This document shows, piece by piece, positions 16,120-21,454 of a stretch of DNA of 21,454 nt. The notes beneath the pieces were generated by a model that saw nothing but the letters and a program-made list of their open reading frames with translations, was not told the origin of the DNA and ran no database searches. A program made the translations under genes and the position numbers. This stretch comes from CAYNTC01 sp964432925 (lineage in GTDB: Bacteria > Planctomycetota > Phycisphaerae > Sedimentisphaerales > Anaerobacaceae): contig CAYSPM010000031.1 in NCBI GenBank assembly GCA_964432925.1, positions 1 to 21,454 of the forward strand, written 5' to 3'. Each line of letters starts with the position of its first letter. Position 1 is the stretch's first letter.

Positions 16120-18111
16120 TCATCTACGGAAAGTCAATCCGGCGTAGAATGTTATGCCCGGGCCATAGGGGAAAGAGTTCGGTGAGCCGGCGTAGGCGAG
16201 TGTCGGCACGTAAATCTTTTCGTTAAAGAGGTTCTCTACCCGGAACGTAAAAGTGGACTGCCCTTTGTTCAGCCCTGTCCATTTCGACAGGTCAAGGTCT
16301 AAGTTCATATTAACTATGTTTATTGCTTTAGGTTCCGGATTGACCACAAGAGTAACGCCGGGGATGTTAATGCGGGGCGGCGTTCCGAAGTAACTGTAGA
16401 AGATCGACGCACTACCCCAGTCCCAGGTGTAGGCTGTGCCCAGCTTAGCCATGTTTTCCGGTACTACACTGGGATTGAGGCCAGCGTCAGCTTCGTTCTC
16501 CTGGTGCATGAACGAACCGATGATATGCCAGTGTGGACTCAGGTAACGCTTAACTTCCAACTCAATACCCTCGAACTTATGCTCTCCCCCGTTCATATAA
16601 GACATGTCAGGAACGGCAGTTGCATCATAAATAATGAGTTTGTTTATTGTATTATGGAAATATGTAACAGCGGCGTAAGTCTTCTCGTCATTATAAAATA
16701 GTTGGACGTCGTAAGTCGTTACCTCCTCGGGCTCAAGGTCCTCGTTGCCCATAAGAATCCCCGGGTCATAGAGGTCGGTTTCCACTGTGGTCGGAGCCCT
16801 AAAGGCCTCGCCTCGAAGGAGCTTGACGCCCCATTTGTCAAACGGTGTTATAATTAAACCATATCGGGATATCCAGTCGTCGATGCCATAACTTGATTTG
16901 TTCCATTGCGTGCCGGCAATGAGCTTAAGAAACTTATCGAACTTGTAGTCACCCTGAGCATAAAAGCTCTTAGGCTCATGGTTGTATGAGGGGATGGATT
17001 GATATTTATCGCTGCCCGGGTCGTAGTTCGAGCGATACTCCTGCAGGTACCCCATGACGAAATTCATGTTGTCCGTAGGATTGGCGAAAAGGGTCGCCTC
17101 GCCAAGTAAATCCGATGTGTTGTTCCCGATAATCTCCGGCTTAAAGCTGGTCAGGCCGTTTTCCTGAAGATTGTAGGTGGCGTTCAATTCCAAGGTTACT
17201 CGCTCGTGCATGGGAATTCGATATCCAGCGTTTAAGAAAAGCTTTTTATTGCTGAATGATTTATGTGGATTGGACCATAAAGGCACGACTCCCATTGAGA
17301 ACGCATCATAATCTGACCAGAAGGTGTCAAAAGTGAAGTTTCCGTAATTCAGATGCGCAACCGCCGAGTAGCTTTTGTATTGTTTGTTATCCTCGTCATA
17401 GACACCCGATGCATCAGTCATCCGGTAAGGGTATCCCTGCTGGCCGGCAACGCGAACAGCGGTGATATACCCGAGTTTACCGGCCCTTCCTCCAGCCGTA
17501 ACATCCGTTTCATAGTATCCATAACTGCCTCCCGTGCCGGAGACCGTGAGTTCACTTTTCTCCGGAATCGGCTGGGTTTTTAAATTAACAACACCTGTAA
17601 AGGCGTTTGATCCGTAGAGAACAGAACCGGGTCCGCGAATGAGTTCCACACTCTCCAGAACTGAGAGCGGATACGTCATATACATATTAACATTGAGACC
17701 TTGGCCGCTTTCCCGGATGGGCCGACCGTTAAAAAGGATCAGGGTGTGTGAATCCGTAACCATCGCCATATCACCCCGAAAGCCCGCTACATTATCGGTA
17801 TAAGGGAAGACGTCTCGCGTATAGACGCTGGGTTGGCGTTGCAGTAGTTGATGTAGATTCCTGTCTCCATAGACCTCGGACTCCTCCCGGGGAACGATGA
17901 CGACTACACCCGGTGCCTCGATTAGCGACTCGGCCTTCTTCGAGGCCACGTAGATTTCGACATCAAGGAGCTCCTCGATGTCCATTTCAAATAAGTCTTC
18001 TCCCGCTGGCACAGCATCCTGGGCTAAAAGCGACGACTGGATTGTCAAAATAAGGCCCAAGGTTACTAACCGGACGTAGAGATGAGTTTGCCTATGTAGG
18101 TTCAACTTCAT
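16120..18111 (-). CDS. TonB-dependent outer-membrane receptor
   Basis: The protein has 663 residues, normal for a smaller TonB-dependent receptor. A basic start and a hydrophobic core (LVTLGLILTIQSSLLAQ) form a signal peptide with likely cleavage after about residue 30. A short acidic segment (LFEMDIEELLDVEIYVASKK) precedes the plug, with DVEIYVAS as a plausible TonB box. The plug domain (about 60-165) shows LHQLLQRQPSVYTRD, VAGFRGD, ILFNGRPI and SVELIRGPGSVLYGSNAFTG. The rest is beta-barrel, with alternating aromatic strands, the ALRVENLFNE-type motif near the end (FRVENLFNEKIYVPT) and a terminal FYAGLTFRR strand. The substrate is unknown; siderophore, cobalamin or another large nutrient are all possible. 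No TonB, ExbB or ABC transporter genes are nearby. The opposite strand relative to its neighbours suggests independent regulation from the gap at 18112-18605. Confidence 0.93.
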   Translation of the reverse strand: MKLNLHRQTHLYVRLVTLGLILTIQSSLLAQDAVPAGEDLFEMDIEELLDVEIYVASKKAESLIEAPGVVVIVPREESEVYGDRNLHQLLQRQPSVYTRDVFPYTDNVAGFRGDMAMVTDSHTLILFNGRPIRESGQGLNVNMYMTYPLSVLESVELIRGPGSVLYGSNAFTGVVNLKTQPIPEKSELTVSGTGGSYGYYETDVTAGGRAGKLGYITAVRVAGQQGYPYRMTDASGVYDEDNKQYKSYSAVAHLNYGNFTFDTFWSDYDAFSMGVVPLWSNPHKSFSNKKLFLNAGYRIPMHERVTLELNATYNLQENGLTSFKPEIIGNNTSDLLGEATLFANPTDNMNFVMGYLQEYRSNYDPGSDKYQSIPSYNHEPKSFYAQGDYKFDKFLKLIAGTQWNKSSYGIDDWISRYGLIITPFDKWGVKLLRGEAFRAPTTVETDLYDPGILMGNEDLEPEEVTTYDVQLFYNDEKTYAAVTYFHNTINKLIIYDATAVPDMSYMNGGEHKFEGIELEVKRYLSPHWHIIGSFMHQENEADAGLNPSVVPENMAKLGTAYTWDWGSASIFYSYFGTPPRINIPGVTLVVNPEPKAINIVNMNLDLDLSKWTGLNKGQSTFTFRVENLFNEKIYVPTLAYAGSPNSFPYGPGITFYAGLTFRR

Positions 18112-18469
18112 TTGAGCACTTCTAATAACTCAATGTTTTGCCTTATTTATACTCACTTTTAGCACTACAAAACGACTTTTTGACAAAGTATGACGGAGTC
18201 CCGCTTTTTTTGTTATCGGTTAGAGAACGCCCGGACTTAAGAAAAGGCAACGTTTTTTGATTTCTTCGGTAAAATATGGCTCCTTAGGCATTTAGCAAGT
18301 TTCAGGCAATTGCTTCAATGAATTCTTTCGTCGCTATTCATACGCGCGACATACTTTACACCGTTTTGCTGTGTTTATACACGGCACCGATGTTGTTAAC
18401 TTGAGAGTACGAGGTTACATTTGGATGCAGACGGTTGGCAAATAGCTGAGTTCGCCGATTCATATCTGA

Positions 18470-18486
18470 CTGGCGTTTTACGCCAG
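18470..18486. other. perfect short hairpin left of the restriction cassette
   Basis: CTGGCGT-TTT-ACGCCAG has a 7-bp perfect stem with a 3-nt loop. It is followed by CTCTTTTCCCCC, so a weak terminator for transcripts entering from the left is possible. A hairpin with the same stem core lies at the right end of the cassette (20657-20673). Confidence 0.5.
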
Positions 18487-18517
18487 CTCTTTTCCCCCAC
18501 GAGCCAAAATAAAAATG

Positions 18518-18530
18518 CTACTTATAGTCT
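18518..18530. promoter_or_regulatory. candidate C-protein operator (C-box)
   Basis: CTACTTATAGTCT contains ACTTATAGTC, which resembles the boxes bound by restriction-modification controller proteins of the AhdI/Esp1396I class (GACTTATAGTC type, from memory). It lies 76 nt before the controller ATG. A second, weaker half (GTAGAC) follows at 18532-18537. No well-matched second box is seen, so this is a proposal. Confidence 0.4.
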
Positions 18531-18605
18531 CGTAGACGCCCCGCATTCTGTGATCAATAATTACTCCGAGGAACAACAACATCGCAGTTTTTGAAGGAAT
18601 TACTC

Positions 18606-18845
18606 ATGAGAAATATCCTTGAACGGATTGGCTTAAATATAACGATAATCCGCGAACAACGCAGTCTAACCCAAGAACAGCTCGCTGCCTTAGCCGGTCT
18701 CCATAGGGCTTATGTTGGACAAGTCGAACGTGGAGAAAAAAACATCGGCCTGAGAAACCTTCAAAAAATCGCAGACGCTCTTTGCGTTAATGTCAAAGAT
18801 TTGCTCACTTTTTCTTCTATTGATGCCGACTCTCCTTTCGAGTAG
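18606..18845 (+). CDS. XRE-family transcriptional controller (restriction-modification C protein)
   Basis: The protein has 79 residues and is almost entirely one HTH_3 domain. The HTH runs from about residue 20 (SLTQEQLAALAGLHRAYVGQVERGEKNIGL), quoted here only to mark TQEQLA as the first HTH helix and AYVGQVERG as the recognition helix region. INLxNLxKIAxAL-type packing follows (LRNLQKIADALCV). Size and position directly ahead of an endonuclease gene are those of C proteins, which activate their own and the endonuclease gene after a delay, so that methylation comes first. The start is ATG at 18606, preceded by AAGGA (18594-18598) at 7 nt; the upstream TTG at 18591 would place the ribosome site inside the gene. 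The endonuclease gene starts 45 nt after the stop. Confidence 0.85.
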   Translation: MRNILERIGLNITIIREQRSLTQEQLAALAGLHRAYVGQVERGEKNIGLRNLQKIADALCVNVKDLLTFSSIDADSPFE

Positions 18846-18878
18846 ACTAACCATTGGAAGTTAGTTAACCTTATAAGG
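18846..18878. promoter_or_regulatory. inverted repeats ahead of the endonuclease gene (possible operator)
   Basis: ACTAAC (18846-18851) and GTTAGT (18860-18865) form a perfect 6-bp inverted repeat with an 8-nt centre. CCTTATAAGG (18869-18878) is a perfect 10-bp palindrome that overlaps the endonuclease ribosome site (AAGGGAG, 18875-18881). Binding by the controller protein or by mRNA structure could limit endonuclease expression; this is inference. Confidence 0.4.
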
Positions 18879-18890
18879 GAGAGTACACCT

Positions 18891-19628
18891 ATGAAACAGT
18901 ACGAAGCTGTCATAAAAGTAATGGAGCAAAATGGAGGATATGCAACACTGGGTCATCTATACGAGAACGCTCTAAAAGTAACCGGCCCAGAATGGAAAAC
19001 TAAAACACCATTTGCCAGCATACGACGCATCGTCCAAGATGATAGGTTCTTCTTCAAAATTAAACCAGGCCTATGGGCATTGAAGTCTTGGCAAGACAGG
19101 CTCCCTCACGAAATGAAACCTTCGGCGAAGGAGACTCCAGCACGTTTGGAGTTCTCACACTCTTATTATCAAGGACTGGTAATACAGATAGGCAATATGA
19201 AGAACTTTTGCACATTCGTACCTCACCAGGATAGAAACAAAGCCTTTCTCAGCAAAGACACACTTGGCAGATTGGCTTCACTCCAAGATATGTATAGCTT
19301 CTCCTATCCCCATATAGTCAAATGCGCAAAAACCGTAGATGTAGTATGGTTCAACACAAGGAGGATGCCTACACGGCTTTTAGAAGTTGAACACACAACC
19401 GATATGAAAAATTCCCTCGTCAAGTTTGTGGAGTTGCAGGACTTCCGAACCGACATGGTCATTGTCTCAGATCAAATGCGCAAACGACAATTCAACAAAA
19501 CACTCTCGTTAAGTGCATTCGACCCTATAAGAAAAGACGTCCGTTTCCTGAGCTACCAGCAGGTTTCTGACTGGCACGCTCATCTTTTTAAACTCAGAAC
19601 CATCGGTCTGCCAATCTCTATGCTTTAA
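18891..19628 (+). CDS. putative type II restriction endonuclease, winged-helix plus PD-(D/E)XK
   Basis: The protein has 245 residues. The N-terminal 75 form a winged-helix-like domain (VIKVMEQNGGYATLGHLYENA, quoted to the key residues GGYATLGHLY; then FASIRRIVQDDRFFFKIKPG and a closing LWAL strand), similar to HARE-HTH modules. The middle and C-terminal parts carry a nuclease-like motif: D150 in TVDVVWF, then E165-V-E167 in LLEVEHT with K172 nearby, a PD-(D/E)XK variant with Glu in place of the Lys. This pairing of a small winged helix with a nuclease domain is known among type II enzymes. The assignment depends mainly on context between controller and methyltransferase genes. The recognition sequence cannot be predicted. 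The ATG follows AAGGGAG by 9 nt. A 214-nt gap separates it from the methyltransferase gene. Confidence 0.75.
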   Translation: MKQYEAVIKVMEQNGGYATLGHLYENALKVTGPEWKTKTPFASIRRIVQDDRFFFKIKPGLWALKSWQDRLPHEMKPSAKETPARLEFSHSYYQGLVIQIGNMKNFCTFVPHQDRNKAFLSKDTLGRLASLQDMYSFSYPHIVKCAKTVDVVWFNTRRMPTRLLEVEHTTDMKNSLVKFVELQDFRTDMVIVSDQMRKRQFNKTLSLSAFDPIRKDVRFLSYQQVSDWHAHLFKLRTIGLPISML

Positions 19629-19741
19629 ATGACTCTGACATGCCTGAATATATTCGCTCCACTACACATAGCACCACAAAAGCAGGGCATTTTGCAGAAA
19701 CAAGCCCTTTCAGATCAAAAAATTACAATTTTCTAAGATTG

Positions 19742-19755
19742 CTACCTATAGGTAG
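19742..19755. other. perfect 14-bp palindrome in the endonuclease/methyltransferase gap
   Basis: CTACCTATAGGTAG is its own reverse complement. It is the only clear structure in the 214-nt gap (19629-19842) and lies about 90 nt ahead of the methyltransferase start, a suitable place for an operator acting on a separate methyltransferase promoter. An overlapping frame from 19640 looks non-coding. Confidence 0.45.
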
Positions 19756-19842
19756 TCGACACCACACAATCTCACCATACGATCCTGACAAAAAATCCAA
19801 TCTGCCCTCAGACTATTCTGTAGGGCGTGCGAGTCAGGACAG

Positions 19843-20676
19843 GTGCCGAACTACCCAGAACCAACGTTATTCTCTGATACATTTGAGATTCCTCGCCTCG
19901 ATCTCGAAACTACTACCGTCTGGTCATTTCCGCAGCGTGGTAATTGGGCGACACATAATGCCGGTTATCGTGGAAACTTCGCTCCGCAGATTGCGCGAAA
20001 TATAATCGAGATGTACAGCGAAAAAGGCAATCTTGTCCTCGACCCTATGGTAGGAGCGGGCACAACACTTATCGAGGCAAAACTTCTGGCAAGAAATGCT
20101 ATCGGCCTTGATATAAATCCTAAAGCTATCGAACTAACGAAAACCGCCCTGCGGTTCAAGCACCATCCGACTTCTGACCAGCAGGTCATATTAGGTGATG
20201 CACGCGACCTGTCCTTTATCAAGGATAGCTCAATCGACCTGGTGCTAACCCACCCACCATATATGAACATCATAAGGTATTCCGACCAGAAAATTGCTGG
20301 CGATCTATCGAATATCAGCAGTTTGCCTAAATTCTGTGATGAGATCGAAAAAATCGCTAAAGAACTTTTCCGTGTCCTGAAGCCTGATAAATACTGCGCA
20401 ATTCTTATCGGTGATACTCGAAAGGCGAAACATTTTGTTCCACTCGCTTTTCATGTAATGCAGCGATTCCTTCAAGTCGACTTCATACTAAAAGAAGATA
20501 TAATCAAGGTCCAGCATCATTGCAAACTTACCGGCCGTTGGCGAGCTAAAGCCAAAAGCGATAAGTTCTACCTGATTATGCACGAGCACCTTTTTGTCTT
20601 TCGAAAACCAGCCGCTGGTGAAAAACTCTCCCGCGTCAAATACAGTACAGCTTTTTATACGCCTCTGGCGTATTGA
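19843..20676 (+). CDS. DNA methyltransferase (N6-adenine or N4-cytosine type)
   Basis: The protein has 277 residues. SAM-binding motif I is DPMVGAGTT (67-75), followed by an acidic AIGLDIN strand. Catalytic motif IV reads THPPY (136-140) where (D/N/S)PP(Y/F) is usual. A motif X-like segment (GNFAPQIARNIIEMYS) precedes motif I, so the order is X-I-IV. LIGDTRKAKHFVPLAF and WRAKAKSDKFYLIMHEHLFVF follow, typical of the small N6/N4 methylase group. No large target-recognition insert is visible. It should protect the host from the neighbouring endonuclease by methylating the same site. The start is GTG at 19843, the only usual start codon between the upstream in-frame stop (19786) and the conserved region, with AGGA just ahead at 19836-19839. 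The stop codon lies beside a perfect hairpin. Confidence 0.88.
   Translation: MPNYPEPTLFSDTFEIPRLDLETTTVWSFPQRGNWATHNAGYRGNFAPQIARNIIEMYSEKGNLVLDPMVGAGTTLIEAKLLARNAIGLDINPKAIELTKTALRFKHHPTSDQQVILGDARDLSFIKDSSIDLVLTHPPYMNIIRYSDQKIAGDLSNISSLPKFCDEIEKIAKELFRVLKPDKYCAILIGDTRKAKHFVPLAFHVMQRFLQVDFILKEDIIKVQHHCKLTGRWRAKAKSDKFYLIMHEHLFVFRKPAAGEKLSRVKYSTAFYTPLAY
20657..20673. other. perfect short hairpin at the right end of the restriction cassette
   Basis: ATACGCC-TCT-GGCGTAT has a 7-bp stem and a 3-nt loop. It covers the last codons of the methyltransferase gene. It is preceded by CTTTTT and has no T-run after it, so it is not a standard plus-strand terminator. Confidence 0.5.
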
Positions 20677-20738
20677 AATGATTATTGATTATTGGTGAAT
20701 ACAGAGGGCGTTCTGTTTTTGGCCTGTGTAGCGGGCAC

Positions 20739-20779
20739 TTTTTACATTTTGATATGAAGATTTGATTTTTACGTTTTGA
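20739..20779 (+). repeat. two copies of a T-rich 14-mer
   Basis: TTTTTACATTTTGA (20739-20752) and TTTTTACGTTTTGA (20766-20779) differ at one base and start 27 nt apart, in the 219-nt gap between methyltransferase and transporter genes. The rest of that gap shows nothing I can name. Confidence 0.5.
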
Positions 20780-20895
20780 CTTTTAACAGTTTTCTCTTCT
20801 GTCTTCTACCTCCTGTCAGGCACAAATCTGTGGACAAAGGAACAGCCTATCTGTAATCTAAGCAGAACAAATCTGTCGGATAATGAAAACGGCGT

Positions 20896-21454
20896 ATGAC
20901 GCAAAACAACAATCAAACCACAGGCCTTTCAATTCGGACGGCACCTGCAGGTTTGGCTATTCTGGCACTTGTTGGGCCTTCGATTGTCTGGGCTGCCGAG
21001 TATATCGGTTCCGGAGAGGTTATCCTGGCCACCCGTACCGGTGCCATCCTCGGGACAACGGTGCTCTGGGCTCTGGTATCGGGCGTCTTTCTGAAGTTCT
21101 GGATAGGTATGAGCGGTGCCCGATACACGGTCTGTACAGGCGAAGGTATGATCGATATGTTCGAGCGCATCCCGGGCCCACGGCACTGGGCTGTCTGGAT
21201 AGTTCTGATCGCGCAGTTTATAAGCGGCACGCTGGCTATCGGCTCTCTCGCTACTGCAGCCGGCGTATTTGTAAGTAGTCTCGTCCCCGATACCATCATC
21301 CCCAAAGCTCTGGCGTCAATATTTCCTGCGCTATGCGGCTGGCTCGTGACGTTTGTCGCGGTAGGTATAGTGTGGTCCGGCGTCTTCAACACCCTGAAAA
21401 TCGTAATGAGCATCCTTGTCCTGATCGTTATCTTTGGGGTCATCTACGTCGCTG
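20896..21454 (+). CDS. Nramp-like divalent metal transporter, variant lacking DPGN (3' end outside window)
   Basis: The first 186 residues are present. After a short polar N-terminus the first helix reads GPSIVWAAEYIGSGEV (27-42). This aligns with the Nramp first helix, but the canonical metal-binding DPGN is replaced by GSGE (38-41). Further hydrophobic helices lie at about 52-70, 97-121, 143-165 and 170-186. The LATRTGA, WIGMSGARYTVCTGEGMIDMF and GPRHWAVW phrases match a group of Nramp-related proteins I associate with planctomycetes. Classical Nramp proteins import Mn2+ and Fe2+ with protons; the altered site implies a different substrate or mechanism. The start is ATG at 20896, because an in-frame TGA lies just upstream (20884). 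A competing ATG at 20883 opens an unrelated frame. No strong ribosome site is visible. Confidence 0.82.
   Translation, partial: MTQNNNQTTGLSIRTAPAGLAILALVGPSIVWAAEYIGSGEVILATRTGAILGTTVLWALVSGVFLKFWIGMSGARYTVCTGEGMIDMFERIPGPRHWAVWIVLIAQFISGTLAIGSLATAAGVFVSSLVPDTIIPKALASIFPALCGWLVTFVAVGIVWSGVFNTLKIVMSILVLIVIFGVIYVA

Larger units (their letters stand above)
18112..18605. other. divergent intergenic region, receptor gene / restriction cassette
   Basis: These 494 nt must hold promoters for the minus-strand receptor gene and for the plus-strand controller gene. I found a perfect 17-nt hairpin (18470-18486) and a candidate C-box (18518-18530), both listed separately. No B12-box (GCCACTG on either strand), no clear Fur-type palindrome and no tRNA were seen. 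No protein-like frame is present. Confidence 0.5.

Noticed and set aside
18112..18400. Cobalamin riboswitch or Fur box ahead of the TonB-dependent receptor
   Set aside because: No B12-box and no convincing Fur-like palindrome were found on either strand.
19640..20005. 121-codon frame between endonuclease and methyltransferase
   Set aside because: It overlaps the methyltransferase in another frame, lacks a ribosome site and reads as low-quality Ser/Thr/Arg-rich sequence.
20913..21443. Long minus-strand frame opposite the Nramp-like gene
   Set aside because: It is the mirror of a strongly conserved plus-strand coding region; its Pro/Thr/Arg-rich composition is typical of such shadows.

Overview
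The window looks like the chromosome of a Planctomycetota-type bacterium, probably of the Phycisphaerae or a related lineage. This is an inference from gene content and protein flavour: a variant Nramp transporter, a PgpH-like HD protein beside PhoH and YbeY, a divergent CdsA signature, and a TraB family membrane protein. GC content is moderate. No rRNA, tRNA or CRISPR array was seen.

Layout, left to right. (1) 1-4055: the 3' part of a multi-pass membrane protein of unknown function, a radical SAM enzyme with a C-terminal Cys-rich (SPASM-like) region, an unrecognised soluble protein, and a small two-helix membrane protein with a PH-like tail. (2) 4224-12647: a dense co-directional housekeeping run, purA - uppS - cdsA - phoH - pgpH-like - ybeY - CBS/CorC membrane protein - recO. 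It links purine synthesis, undecaprenyl and phospholipid precursor synthesis, RNA and ribosome quality control, nucleotide second-messenger turnover and recombination. (3) 12897-14072: a TraB/PrgY family membrane protein. (4) 14518-15906: an insertion sequence with an ISKra4-like transposase and long terminal inverted repeats; the transposase is broken by a frameshift and an in-frame TGA. (5) 16120-18111, minus strand: a TonB-dependent outer-membrane receptor. (6) 18606-20676: a compact restriction-modification cassette in the order C protein, endonuclease, methyltransferase, with candidate operators. (7) 20896-end: a 5' fragment of an Nramp-like transporter lacking the usual DPGN metal-binding motif.

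The most unusual signal is a dispersed palindromic element with two copies (5581-5647 and 8367-8466). The outer arms are nearly identical and the middles differ by exactly 33 nt. The first copy is read in frame as part of the UppS N-terminus, next to a degenerate 8-nt tandem array; the second fills the phoH/pgpH gap. This resembles, by analogy only, the protein-invading palindromic elements known from Rickettsia. Several other small repeat types (AGCGT-rich, TTTTTACRTTTTGA) occupy other intergenic spaces.
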